Origin: an uncultured Alistipes sp.
GTDB lineage: Bacteria > Bacteroidota > Bacteroidia > Bacteroidales > Rikenellaceae
Assembly: GCA_949840605.1 (NCBI GenBank)
Contig: CATKXN010000024.1
Span: 1-27,281 of the forward strand
DNA: 27,281 nt
Direction of reading: 5' to 3'
A program made the position numbers and the translations under genes. Positions within the stretch are counted from its first letter, which is position 1; every line of letters starts with the position of its first letter. Below the pieces are notes generated by a model. That model ran no database searches and was not told the origin of the DNA. It worked only from the letters and a program-made list of their open reading frames with translations. Of this stretch, positions 14,803 through 22,349 are shown piece after piece.

Positions 14803-16152
14803 ATGAAACAGATCGTCGTTCTGGGCGGAGGGATCAGCGGTTACGGTTCCGCGATCCTCGCCAAAAAGAAGGGGTTCGGGGTCTTCCTCTCCGATGCGGG
14901 GCGCATTGCCGACCGCTACAAGGCCAAACTGGACGAATGGGAGGTTCCCTACGAGGAGGGCGGACACACCGAGGAGCGCATCCTCGCGGCCGCGGAGGTC
15001 GTGAAATCCCCCGGGATTCCCGACACGGCGCCCATCGTGCGCAAAATCCGCGCGGCGGGCATCCCGGTGATCTCCGAGATGGAGTTCGCGGGCCGCTACA
15101 CGGGCAAGGCCCGGTGCATCTGCATCACGGGTTCGAACGGCAAAACCACCACCACGTCGCTCATCTACAAGATCATGCGCGACGCAGGGATGAACGTCGC
15201 CCTCGGCGGCAACATCGGCGAGAGCTTCGCCTACTCGGTCGCCACGGGCGAATACGACTGGTATGTGCTGGAGCTGAGTTCGTTCCAGCTGGACGGCATG
15301 TATAAGTTCCGGGCGCATATCGGCGTGCTGATGAACATCACGCCCGATCACCTCGACCGCTACGACCACTGTTTTCAGAACTATGCCGATTCGAAAATGA
15401 GGATCACGCAGAACATGACCTCGCGCGACTGGTTCGTCTACTCGGGCGACGACGGGGTGATCCGCGAGCAGCTGCCGAAATACGATTTCCGGATGCGCCA
15501 GCTGCCGTTCATGGCCCATGCGGCCGTGGCGAGCGGTGCGGGCGACGCGTTCCTGTGCGACGGGAAATTCACGGCGACGGCCGGCAAGGCGTCGGTGGAG
15601 ATCGACACCGCGAAGCTGCGTATCAAGGGGCTGCACAACGCCTACAACGCTATGGCGGCGGCTTTGGCGACCCTCGCGGCGGGCGTCGCCCCGGCGAAGA
15701 TCCGCAGGTCGCTCTACGACTTCGCGCCCGTCGAACACCGGCTCGAACCCGTGGCCGAGAAGAACGGCGTGCTGTGGATCAACGACTCGAAGGCCACCAA
15801 CGTCGATTCGGTCTACTATGCGCTGGAGAGCATGACGCGCCCCGTGGTGTGGATCGCCGGCGGCACGGACAAGGGCAACGACTACGAACCCCTGAAAGCC
15901 TTCGCACGGGCCAAGGTCCGCACGCTGGTCTGCATGGGTTTGGACAACGCCAAGCTGGTGAAGGAGTTCACCGGGGTGGTTCCCGAGGTGGTCTCGACCG
16001 ACTCGCTCGAGGCCGCCATGACGGCCGCGAAGGTTGCGGCGCGCCCCGGCGACGCGGTGCTGCTGTCGCCCGCCTGCGCGAGCTTCGACCTCTTCAAAAA
16101 CTACGAGAACCGCGGCGAACTGTTCAAGAACTGGGTAACGGAAAAGGCGTAG
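14803..16152 (+). CDS. murD: UDP-MurNAc-L-alanine:D-glutamate ligase MurD
   Basis: Cytoplasmic ATP-dependent ligase adding D-glutamate to UDP-MurNAc-L-Ala. It has an N-terminal Rossmann-like UDP-binding start (VLGGGISGYGSA), VVKSPGIP (67-73), ATP loop GSNGKTTTT (110-118), LELSSFQLD, NITPDHLDRY, the C-terminal NDSKATN, GGTDKGNDY and LLSPACASFDLFKNYENRGELF. The length of 449 is normal. It lies one base after mraY and four bases before ftsW, consistent with a single transcript. Confidence 0.97.
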   Translation: MKQIVVLGGGISGYGSAILAKKKGFGVFLSDAGRIADRYKAKLDEWEVPYEEGGHTEERILAAAEVVKSPGIPDTAPIVRKIRAAGIPVISEMEFAGRYTGKARCICITGSNGKTTTTSLIYKIMRDAGMNVALGGNIGESFAYSVATGEYDWYVLELSSFQLDGMYKFRAHIGVLMNITPDHLDRYDHCFQNYADSKMRITQNMTSRDWFVYSGDDGVIREQLPKYDFRMRQLPFMAHAAVASGAGDAFLCDGKFTATAGKASVEIDTAKLRIKGLHNAYNAMAAALATLAAGVAPAKIRRSLYDFAPVEHRLEPVAEKNGVLWINDSKATNVDSVYYALESMTRPVVWIAGGTDKGNDYEPLKAFARAKVRTLVCMGLDNAKLVKEFTGVVPEVVSTDSLEAAMTAAKVAARPGDAVLLSPACASFDLFKNYENRGELFKNWVTEKA

Positions 16153-16156
16153 GACG

Positions 16157-17527
16157 ATGTACCGGGACGAGATGAACGATGAACGGGCGGCGGCCGAACT
16201 GGCCCGCGACGCCGCGCCCCGGCGCGTTCGGCGGAGCGCGTCCGCGGACGAGGCGTGTGCCGCGGACGGAACGGCCGGGGTCCGGGAGGGGGGCGAAGGG
16301 CGCAAGTTCCGCTTCTTTACGGGCGACCGGGTGCTGTGGATCATCCTCGCCGCACTGGCGGTGATCTCGGTGCTGGTGGTCTACTCCTCGACAGCCAAGA
16401 TGGCCTACGATGCCCATACGGCCCGCACGACGGCGCATTTCCTGCGCCAGCAGCTGGTCCTGCTGGTCGTCAGCGTCGGCGTCATGTTCGTCGTGCAGCG
16501 GATCGACTGCCGCATCTACAACTTCCTCGCCCGGCCCGTCTATTTTCTCTCGGCGGCGCTCACCGTCGCCGTCTACTTCATCGGCGCCACGACCAACGGC
16601 GCGGCCCGCTGGATTCCGCTGGGACCCTTCCAGTTCCAGCCCTCCGAGGCGCTGAAGGTCGCTACGGTGCTGTTTCTGGCCCAGCAGCTGGCCGGGCGGC
16701 AGTCGAAGATCGACAAGATACGCATCGTCCCGACGTGGCGGTTCTGGACTTGGCGTTCGTCGCCCGAGCAGCGTAAAATCTGGCGCGAGGGCACCTGGCC
16801 GATCCTGATGCCGGTGGCCGTTTCTGCCCTGGTGATCTTTCCGGCGCACACCTCGTCGGCGGTGCTGGTGTGCCTGGCGTCGTGGGTGATGATGCTGATC
16901 GGCCGCGTGCGCTTCGGCGAACTGCTCAAACTCGTTGCATGGGGTGTCGCGGCCATCGTCGTCGTCATGACGCTCAACCTCGGGCGCAGCGAGACCGCCG
17001 AAGGGCGCGTCTCGACGTGGATACACCTCTGGACCGAGTCGCAGACCGGGAAACCCATCGAGCACCTCACCGACACCGAACGTTCGATGATCGCCATCCA
17101 CAACGGCGGCATCCTGGGCGAGGGCGCCGGGCAGAGCGCCATGCGCGTGGAGATGATCCACCCCGAGAGCGACTATGCCTATGCCTTCTTCGTCGAGGAG
17201 TACGGCATCATTCTGGCTGTCGTGCTGCTGATGCTCTACCTGTGGGTCTTCTTCCGGGGGATCGAGATTTTCCGACGTTGCGGAACGGCTTTTCCGGGAC
17301 TGCTGGTGCTGGGGCTGGCGCTGCTGATAACGTGTCAGGCGCTGCTGCACATCATGGTCACGGTGAACCTGATCCCCGAGACGGGGCAGACCCTGCCGCT
17401 GATCTCGCGCGGCGGATCGTCGATGCTCTTCACGATGATCGCCTTCGGGATGATCCTGAGCGTCAGCCGCCAGAACGACGAGCAGTCGCACGACCGGCCG
17501 AAAAACGAAACATTGTACGAAAAGTAA
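16157..17527 (+). CDS. ftsW: Septal peptidoglycan glycosyltransferase FtsW
   Basis: SEDS-family polytopic membrane glycosyltransferase that polymerises lipid II at the septum with FtsI. Diagnostic parts: RWIPLGPFQFQPSEALK (151-167), the essential periplasmic-loop Asp D339 in HPESDYAYAFFVEEYG (335-350), and PLISRGGSS (414-422). About ten membrane segments begin near residue 58. The first 50 residues form a hydrophilic Ala/Arg/Glu-rich cytoplasmic extension not found in E. coli FtsW; an internal ATG at 16172 would remove only five residues. The protein starts MYRD, as does FtsL of the same operon. In typical clusters murG would follow, but here the next gene encodes an S4 protein. Confidence 0.95.
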   Translation: MYRDEMNDERAAAELARDAAPRRVRRSASADEACAADGTAGVREGGEGRKFRFFTGDRVLWIILAALAVISVLVVYSSTAKMAYDAHTARTTAHFLRQQLVLLVVSVGVMFVVQRIDCRIYNFLARPVYFLSAALTVAVYFIGATTNGAARWIPLGPFQFQPSEALKVATVLFLAQQLAGRQSKIDKIRIVPTWRFWTWRSSPEQRKIWREGTWPILMPVAVSALVIFPAHTSSAVLVCLASWVMMLIGRVRFGELLKLVAWGVAAIVVVMTLNLGRSETAEGRVSTWIHLWTESQTGKPIEHLTDTERSMIAIHNGGILGEGAGQSAMRVEMIHPESDYAYAFFVEEYGIILAVVLLMLYLWVFFRGIEIFRRCGTAFPGLLVLGLALLITCQALLHIMVTVNLIPETGQTLPLISRGGSSMLFTMIAFGMILSVSRQNDEQSHDRPKNETLYEK

Positions 17528-17529
17528 TT

Positions 17530-17925
17530 ATGGAAGAGATCCGATTGGACAAATACCTCTGGGCGGTGCGGATTTTCAAGACCCGCAGCGACGCCGCCGA
17601 CGCCGTCCGCACCAACAAGGTGACGGTCAACGGCTCCTATGCCAAGCCTTCGCGCGAGGTGAAGATCGGCGACGTGATCGCCGTGCGCAAGCAGGCCGTG
17701 ACCTACTCCTACAAGGTGCTCGACCGGGTGTCGAGCCGCCAGCCGGCCAAGAACGTGCCGGAATACTGCCTCAACATCACCCCGCAGGAGGAGCTGGACA
17801 AGCTCAACGTGCCCCGCGAGACGATCTTCGTCTTCCGCGACCGCGGCACGGGCCGCCCGACCAAGAAGGAGCGCCGCGAGTTGGACGGGCTGATGGAGGA
17901 GATTTACTATGACGAGGAGGGGTGA
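17530..17925 (+). CDS. hslR: Hsp15-like S4-domain RNA-binding protein
   Basis: Small basic protein of 131 residues. The N-terminal S4 fold (about 4-62) reads RLDKYLWAVRIFKTRSDA, then KVTVNG and KPSREVKIGD, closely following E. coli Hsp15. That protein binds free 50S subunits carrying stalled nascent chains during heat stress. The C-terminal half has NVPEYCLNITPQEELDKLN and GRPTKKERRELDGL, a pattern often seen in Bacteroidetes homologues. It begins two bases after the ftsW stop and is thus the last protein gene of the division cluster transcript. The exact role in this phylum is not known to me. Confidence 0.82.
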   Translation: MEEIRLDKYLWAVRIFKTRSDAADAVRTNKVTVNGSYAKPSREVKIGDVIAVRKQAVTYSYKVLDRVSSRQPAKNVPEYCLNITPQEELDKLNVPRETIFVFRDRGTGRPTKKERRELDGLMEEIYYDEEG

Positions 17926-17936
17926 CGCATGAGGGG

Positions 17937-18080
17937 GTGCAGGGCTGGTTTCGAAGCTCTGGTAGCTTGCATCGCCCATAGAACCCGGCTCTTAGCCGGG
18001 AAAGGGAGAGACCCGGCAGGACGCAAAAAAGAAAGGCGGCGCCGAATCCTGGCATCTGAGGCTTTTGACGGGCCCTGCAC
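17937..18080 (+). ncRNA. Candidate structured RNA with closed long-range stem
   Basis: GTGCAGGGC (17937-17945) is complementary over nine bases to GCCCTGCAC (18072-18080), closing a domain of 144 bases. Inside are hairpin AAGCT/AGCTT (17954-17958 and 17964-17968) and hairpin CCCGGCT/AGCCGGG (17984-17990 and 17994-18000). A second CCCGGC at 18012-18017 could instead pair with GCCGGG at 17995-18000, giving two exclusive folds. AGGA (18018-18021) can pair with TCCT (18047-18050). Hairpin and T-rich terminators follow. There is no credible coding frame. It may be a free-standing RNA such as the Bacteroidales-1/6S-like type, or a 3' UTR element of the cluster. Strand is inferred from the gene context and downstream terminators. 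SRP RNA, tmRNA, RNase P and tRNA signatures are absent. Confidence 0.5.
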
Positions 18081-18096
18081 GACAGAAAACAACAAC

Positions 18097-18109
18097 CGCC
18101 CGAGGGGCG
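18097..18109 (+). terminator. Short GC hairpin after the candidate RNA
   Basis: CGCCC (18097-18101) pairs with GGGCG (18105-18109) around loop GAG. Only TT follows, so alone it is a weak terminator. It may be a 3' structural stem of the RNA. Confidence 0.35.
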
Positions 18110-18120
18110 TTATATGGCAG

Positions 18121-18144
18121 AAAAACGGCCCGAAAGCCGCTTTT
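18121..18144. terminator. Bidirectional terminator between the division cluster/RNA and pth
   Basis: CGGC (18126-18129) and GCCG (18136-18139) form a short stem around CCGAAA. It is flanked by AAAAA on the left and TTTT on the right, so each strand gets a T tract. It begins one base past the pth stop codon and can end transcripts from both sides. Confidence 0.7.
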
Positions 18145-18145
18145 C

Positions 18146-18709
18146 TTATTTCTTGTTGAAAAAGTTCATCGTCATAGCCGTTCCGACGGTTGCGAACGAC
18201 CGGATGGCATCGACGAAAACCTTGAGCCGCTCGGGCAGGGCCGCCCGCTCCTCGTCGGTCCACTCCCCCAGCACGTATTCGATCTGATGTCCCCGGGGGA
18301 AATCGCCGCCCACGCCGAAGCGCATCCGGGCATACTCCTCCGTGCCGAGCAGTTCCGATATGTTTTTCAGTCCGTTGTGGCCGCCGGCGCTCCCTTTCGG
18401 GCGCAGGCGTAGCGTGCCGAACGGCAGCGCGATGTCGTCCGAGACGACCAGCAGGTTTTCCAGCGGAATCTTCTCGGCGTCCATCCAGTAGCGGACGGCT
18501 TTGCCCGAGAGATTCATGTAGGTCGAGGGTTTCAGCAGCACCAGCGTCCGGCCCTTGTGTCTGGCTTCGGCGATGTCGCCGTAACGGGCCGTCGTAAAAG
18601 CAGTGTTGGACGCCTCTGCAAGGGCGTCCAACACGTTGAAACCGATGTTGTGGCGGGTTCCGGCATATTCGGCGCCGATATTCCCGAGCCCAACAATGAG
18701 GTATTTCAT
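18146..18709 (-). CDS. pth: Peptidyl-tRNA hydrolase
   Basis: Cytoplasmic enzyme that recycles peptidyl-tRNA released from stalled ribosomes. Family motifs: [18 protein letters not shown] with N10 and catalytic H20, [22 protein letters not shown] (the substrate-binding Asp region), and [13 protein letters not shown]. The length of 187 is normal. It lies eight bases downstream of rplY(ctc), an old and widespread pairing of two ribosome-related genes, so both share the promoter before rplY. Confidence 0.96.
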   Translation of the reverse strand: MKYLIVGLGNIGAEYAGTRHNIGFNVLDALAEASNTAFTTARYGDIAEARHKGRTLVLLKPSTYMNLSGKAVRYWMDAEKIPLENLLVVSDDIALPFGTLRLRPKGSAGGHNGLKNISELLGTEEYARMRFGVGGDFPRGHQIEYVLGEWTDEERAALPERLKVFVDAIRSFATVGTAMTMNFFNKK

Positions 18710-18717
18710 GCTTCGGC

Positions 18718-19287
18718 TTATTTCTCGGCGGCGGCGCCACGCGATGCGCGGGTCACGCGGACGGCGCAGACGGCGGTCGAGGCCGGGGTCACGAACTTCA
18801 GGTTCTCGATGTCGAGGTCGCCGACGAAGATGGTCTTGCCGACACCCAGCGAGGTCACGTCTACGACGATTTCGTCGGGCAGGTTCTCGACCAGGGCGCT
18901 GACGACCAGCTTGCGGGCCGACAGGGTCAGCTTACCGCCGACCTTCACACCCTCGGCGTTGCCCGTCAGGCGTACCGGAATGGCGATCGACACAGGTTTG
19001 CCGTCGGCGATGCGGAAGAAATCGAGGTGGAGAATCTCCTCGCGGATGGGGTGGAACTGGGCCTCGCGCAGAACGGCCAGCTCTTTCTTGCCTTCGATGT
19101 CGAACTCTACGATGTAGGAGTTGGGGGTGTAGATCAGGGGTTTGATCTCGCGGGGATCGACCGAGAAGGTCTCCGTCTCACCGTTTCCGCACAGTACGCA
19201 GGGGACCATGCCTTCGCGGCGTACTGCCTTGGCTGCTTTCTTGCCGAACGCGTCGCGCTTTACGGCCTTTACCGAAATGGTTTTCAT
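18718..19287 (-). CDS. rplY: 50S ribosomal protein L25, CTC type
   Basis: Long (189-residue) CTC-type L25 that binds 5S rRNA through its N-terminal beta barrel (about 1-95, including [17 protein letters not shown] and [16 protein letters not shown]). The C-terminal TL5 domain (about 96-185) includes [35 protein letters not shown] and a final Ala/Arg-rich tail. It is first in the rplY-pth operon, preceded by a leader of about 80 bases with a possible hairpin. It provides no cluster-specific clue beyond translation. Confidence 0.95.
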   Translation of the reverse strand: MKTISVKAVKRDAFGKKAAKAVRREGMVPCVLCGNGETETFSVDPREIKPLIYTPNSYIVEFDIEGKKELAVLREAQFHPIREEILHLDFFRIADGKPVSIAIPVRLTGNAEGVKVGGKLTLSARKLVVSALVENLPDEIVVDVTSLGVGKTIFVGDLDIENLKFVTPASTAVCAVRVTRASRGAAAEK

Positions 19288-19329
19288 AAGATTTGTTTGT
19301 TTTTAATGTGTTGCCTTCGGCGGTTCTCA

Positions 19330-19351
19330 ATGCGGCCTCTGCGGACCGCAT
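19330..19351 (-). promoter_or_regulatory. Possible leader hairpin upstream of rplY
   Basis: On the minus strand ATGCGG (19351-19346) can pair with CCGCAT (19335-19330). The same ATGCGG can alternatively pair with the immediately following CCGCA (TGCGGTCCGCA). Both lie in the rplY leader. Ribosomal protein leaders often carry such structures, but this one is small and unproven. Confidence 0.3.
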
Positions 19352-19375
19352 CCCATTTCCGCCTGTTCGGGAGCG

Positions 19376-19383
19376 CAAAGTTA
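19376..19383 (-). promoter_or_regulatory. -7 box of the rplY-pth operon
   Basis: TAACTTTG on the minus strand is an exact TAnnTTTG match, about 90 bases before the rplY ATG. It lies in the short gap after the sulfatase gene. The -33 region holds only a partial TTTC. Confidence 0.6.
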
Positions 19384-19430
19384 GTGTAAAATCTTCGAAA
19401 TGAAAAATCTGCGCCGCAATTTTTGTCTCG

Positions 19431-21017
19431 TCAGTCGAATTTCCCGGTTTCGTAGTCCGAGCGATTGGCCCATCCGGTCTGGTATGCGGGGATTTCGCCG
19501 TTCATGTAGCGTTCGTAGAAATCCGCGCATTCGGGCTTGTAGAACGGGTAGCGGTCGAAAACGTCCCCGTCGCCGCAGACCCTCGGGTCCTGCTGCCTGC
19601 GGAGTTCTTCGAGAAGCAGCCGTTTCATGCGCTCTTTCCGCTCCGCATGGGCCGGATCTCCGGCCAGGTCGTGCAGACACTCCCGGTCTCCGGCGATGCG
19701 GTACAGCTCCTCGGCGGGCCGTTTCCCGAACGACAGCTGCCACAGCCCGGTGTCCTGTCCGCAGCGTCGGGCGTTGAGGAGGACCGTTTTGGTCGGCGAT
19801 CCGTCGGTGTTGAGATACCCGGTCTCCGGGTTTCCCGCGGGCCACAGCGCGGGCTTGAAGTTGCGGATGTAGAGCCATCCGTCTTGCAGGACGGATCGGA
19901 TCGGATAACCCTGATTCTGCGGCCGCCCGTAGTCGTGCCGTTCCTGCCCGAGGAGGATATGGCTGCGGTCGTGGAGGGGTTCGTCGGCGAGCAGGTCGGT
20001 GATTTCGCGTCCTGCGGGTTCCATGCCGCAGCTCTCGGCGTCGACTCCGGCCAGGCGGAGGAACGTCGGGGCCAGGTCGATGAAGCTGACGTACTGTTCG
20101 GCGGTCCTTCCGGCGTTGCGCACCCCCTTTTTCCACATCACGGCCAGCGGGAGGTGGTTGGAGTATTCGTATTCGAACCCCTTGCACCGGGGAAAGGGCA
20201 TCCCGTTGTCGGCCGTGACGACGACGATCGTATTGTCCAGTTCGCCGGCCTCTTCGAGCAGGGCGAGCATGGCCCCCAGGTGGGCGTCGAAGTGTTCGAT
20301 CTCGTAGGCGTAGTCGAGCATGTCGTTACGGACCGTGTCGCAGTCGGGCCAGGAGCCGGGCACGGCATCGATGTCGGAGAGCGATTTCCCGCCCTGCGTC
20401 ACACCCGAGCGGTATGCGTAGGCGCGGTGGGGTTCGCGGCTTCCGTACCAGAACACCCAGGGCTTCCCGGCCGGCTTGGAGACCAGGAATTCCTTGAAAT
20501 TCGCCGCATAGTCGGTGTCGCTGATCTTCGGCGTGGGCGGTGTCGCTTTTCGCTTCTGGTAAGGAACGCCCGTCAGCCGGCGGGGCTTTCCGTCCTTCGT
20601 GCCCGGATTTCCCGGGGCCCATCCCTTGCCGGTGAAAGCCGCATAATAGCCGTTGCCGGCCAGCGCTTCGAAAAAGGTGGGGTATTTGCCGTCGGGCCAG
20701 AACCCGATGTGATTGCCGGCCTCTTCCAGCTGCCACGAGTTGCGGCCCGTGAGCAGGCAGGCCCGCGAGGGCGCCGACTTGGCGTTGGGCGTATAGCAGT
20801 TGTCGAAGAGGATGCCTTCGGCAGCGATCCGGTCGAAAGCGGGCGTCGCGACCCACGGACATCCGTAGGCTCCGGCGTGCGGGAACGACTGGTCGTCGGC
20901 GATGGCGATCAGGATGTTGGGGCGGCTGCCGGCGAGTTCCTGCCGGGCGTCGGCGCAGCCCGCGGCGGCCGCGCATCCGAGCAGGAGCAGGCCGCCTTTG
21001 GCATTCGTTGTCATCAT
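19431..21017 (-). CDS. Serine-type S1 sulfatase, lipoprotein
   Basis: Exported sulfatase of 528 residues that would remove sulfate from a glycan. The N-terminus has a hydrophobic segment with two possible lipidation cysteines (LLLLGC15 and AAAAGC21). Metal-binding D41-D42 lie in IADDQSF. The FGly signature is [12 protein letters not shown] with S81 as the residue converted to formylglycine, so activation needs an anaerobic sulfatase-maturing radical SAM enzyme. Further conserved parts are TGKGW (129-133), EPHR with H197, and TADNGMPF with D270-N271. The general pattern resembles heparan N-sulfatase (SGSH-like) members, but the substrate is not certain. It lies 78 bases downstream of galE on the same strand and may be read through from it. 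Confidence 0.87.
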   Translation of the reverse strand: MMTTNAKGGLLLLGCAAAAGCADARQELAGSRPNILIAIADDQSFPHAGAYGCPWVATPAFDRIAAEGILFDNCYTPNAKSAPSRACLLTGRNSWQLEEAGNHIGFWPDGKYPTFFEALAGNGYYAAFTGKGWAPGNPGTKDGKPRRLTGVPYQKRKATPPTPKISDTDYAANFKEFLVSKPAGKPWVFWYGSREPHRAYAYRSGVTQGGKSLSDIDAVPGSWPDCDTVRNDMLDYAYEIEHFDAHLGAMLALLEEAGELDNTIVVVTADNGMPFPRCKGFEYEYSNHLPLAVMWKKGVRNAGRTAEQYVSFIDLAPTFLRLAGVDAESCGMEPAGREITDLLADEPLHDRSHILLGQERHDYGRPQNQGYPIRSVLQDGWLYIRNFKPALWPAGNPETGYLNTDGSPTKTVLLNARRCGQDTGLWQLSFGKRPAEELYRIAGDRECLHDLAGDPAHAERKERMKRLLLEELRRQQDPRVCGDGDVFDRYPFYKPECADFYERYMNGEIPAYQTGWANRSDYETGKFD

Positions 21018-21037
21018 GGTCTTCCGGAATTGGCAAA

Positions 21038-21071
21038 CCGCCGGAACGCTTGGTGAAATGCATTCCGGCGG
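21038..21071. repeat. Inverted repeat between galE and the sulfatase gene
   Basis: CCGCCGGAA (21038-21046) and TTCCGGCGG (21063-21071) are perfect 9 bp inverted copies around a 16-base loop. On the minus strand only TTT follows, so it may be a weak terminator or an mRNA-stabilising stem that lowers sulfatase expression relative to galE. Confidence 0.45.
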
Positions 21072-21095
21072 CTGTGCTGTTCTCGGCGGAGGCGG

Positions 21096-22124
21096 TTATT
21101 CGATGCCGCGCAGGTGTTTCTCCCAGGCCCAGGCGGCGCGGAGGGTCTCGTCGAGCGTCCGTCCGGCCTTCCAGCCCAGCTCGGTGTTCGCCAGCGTCGG
21201 GTCGGCCCAGATGGCCACGATGTCGCCCGCACGGCGCGGCGCGATCTTGTGGCACACCTTCACGCCGTTGACCTCCTCGAACTTGCGGACCAGCTCCAGC
21301 ACCGAAACGCCGTTGCCCGTGCCGATGTTGAAGATCTCGTAGGGCTGTTTCTCCTTCCCGTCGATCATGCGGCCGATGGCTGCCACGTGGGCTTTGGCCA
21401 GGTCCACGACGTCGATGTAGTCGCGGATGCACGAGCCGTCGGGCGTCGGGTAGTCGTCGCCGAAGACCGAGAGGCATTCGCGCAGTCCCGCGGCGGTCTG
21501 CGTGACGAACGGCACGAGGTTCTGCGGCACGCCGCGCGGCAGTTCGCCGATCAGCGCCGAGGGATGCGCCCCGATGGGGTTGAAATAGCGCAGGGCGATG
21601 CCCTTCATGCCGGGATAGGCGGCGATCGAGTCGCGCAGGATGTCTTCGCACATCTGCTTGGTGTTGCCGTAGGGCGAGGTCGCCGGTTTGCGGGGCGTCT
21701 GTTCGGTCACAGGCTGCTTCTCGGGTTCGCCGTAGACGGTGCACGACGACGAGAAGACGATGTTGCTGCGTCCGAACTCGCGCATCAGGCCGATGACGTT
21801 CATGAACGACGTGAGGTTGTTGCCGTAGTATTCGAGCGGTTTTGCGACCGATTCGCCCACGGCTTTCGACGCCGCGAAATGGATCACCGAGTCGAATTCG
21901 TACTGCTCGAAGACCTTGCGGAAAGCCGCGCGGTCGCAGCAGTCCGCCTCGACGAAGGGGATGTCCACGCCGGTGATTTTGCGCACGCCTTCGACGGCGT
22001 TCATGTCGCTGTTCGAGAGGTTGTCGACGATCACGACGTCGTAGCCGGCGTTGATAAGTTCCACGGTGGTGTGCGAGCCGATGTAGCCGGCGCCGCCGCT
22101 GACCAATACACACGATTTTTTCAT
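21096..22124 (-). CDS. galE: UDP-glucose 4-epimerase GalE
   Basis: Cytoplasmic NAD-dependent epimerase interconverting UDP-glucose and UDP-galactose (342 residues, usual length). NAD loop GGAGYIGSH (10-18), NLSNSD, HFAASKAVGESV (82-93), catalytic SSSCTVYG (125-132) and Y152/K156 in SPYGNTK, RYFNPIGAH, then RDYIDVVDLAKAH and the tail GWKAGRTLDETLRAAWAWEKHL. It is not the threonine-dehydrogenase relative that often accompanies kbl. It has a full Bacteroidetes promoter and is divergent from kbl. With the nearby beta-galactosidase it suits galactose handling or surface-glycan synthesis. Confidence 0.95.
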   Translation of the reverse strand: MKKSCVLVSGGAGYIGSHTTVELINAGYDVVIVDNLSNSDMNAVEGVRKITGVDIPFVEADCCDRAAFRKVFEQYEFDSVIHFAASKAVGESVAKPLEYYGNNLTSFMNVIGLMREFGRSNIVFSSSCTVYGEPEKQPVTEQTPRKPATSPYGNTKQMCEDILRDSIAAYPGMKGIALRYFNPIGAHPSALIGELPRGVPQNLVPFVTQTAAGLRECLSVFGDDYPTPDGSCIRDYIDVVDLAKAHVAAIGRMIDGKEKQPYEIFNIGTGNGVSVLELVRKFEEVNGVKVCHKIAPRRAGDIVAIWADPTLANTELGWKAGRTLDETLRAAWAWEKHLRGIE

Positions 22125-22149
22125 AGGTTGCTGGTTGTTGTTTGAATAG

Positions 22150-22181
22150 CAAAGATATTAATTTTTCCGGCGGCGGCCAAA
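22150..22181 (-). promoter_or_regulatory. Bacteroidetes promoter of galE
   Basis: On the minus strand TTTG (22181-22178) is followed after exactly 20 bases by TATCTTTG (22157-22150). This fits both the -33 and -7 elements and their spacing. The galE ATG is about 25 bases downstream. Confidence 0.8.
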
Positions 22182-22292
22182 AAACTCGCCCGAAAAACGG
22201 GCGCGGGGCCATTCGGGACGCTTCGGCTAACAAATTGTAACCCGGGGTGTGAAAAAAGCACGGGAAAAGTGTCGGTTTCTGAAAATATTATG

Positions 22293-22300
22293 TATATTTG
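22293..22300 (+). promoter_or_regulatory. -7 box of the kbl-lrp operon
   Basis: TATATTTG matches TAnnTTTG exactly and lies 49 bases before the kbl ATG. No good TTTG at -33 is visible, which suits a promoter under additional control. Confidence 0.6.
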
Positions 22301-22308
22301 TAACAAAT
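22296..22308. promoter_or_regulatory. Palindrome over the kbl start site, possible operator
   Basis: ATTTGT-A-ACAAAT is a perfect 13 bp palindrome overlapping the -7 box and the predicted start site. A related element, TAACAAATTGTAAC, lies at 22228-22241. The Lrp-type regulator encoded in the same operon is the natural candidate to bind here; this is inference. Confidence 0.4.
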
Positions 22309-22349
22309 CGACACTCCAACGCACGTAAATTCATCAAAACATAACGGTT

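Noticed and set aside
17937..18080. tRNA, tmRNA, SRP RNA or RNase P RNA
   Set aside because: There is no tRNA cloverleaf, no GGAA-capped SRP loop with AGCAGCC, no tmRNA acceptor arm and no RNase P core sequence.
17907..18740. Minus-strand frames running through the candidate RNA and pth
   Set aside because: They are out of frame with pth and lack coding character; they arise because the RNA region happens to have no stops.
21096..22124. Threonine dehydrogenase paired with kbl
   Set aside because: The sequence has the GalE NAD loop, SSSCTVYG and YGNTK motifs and full GalE length, and it is divergent from kbl.
21114..22145. Plus-strand frame opposite galE
   Set aside because: GalE motifs on the minus strand are complete and the plus frame has no recognisable features.
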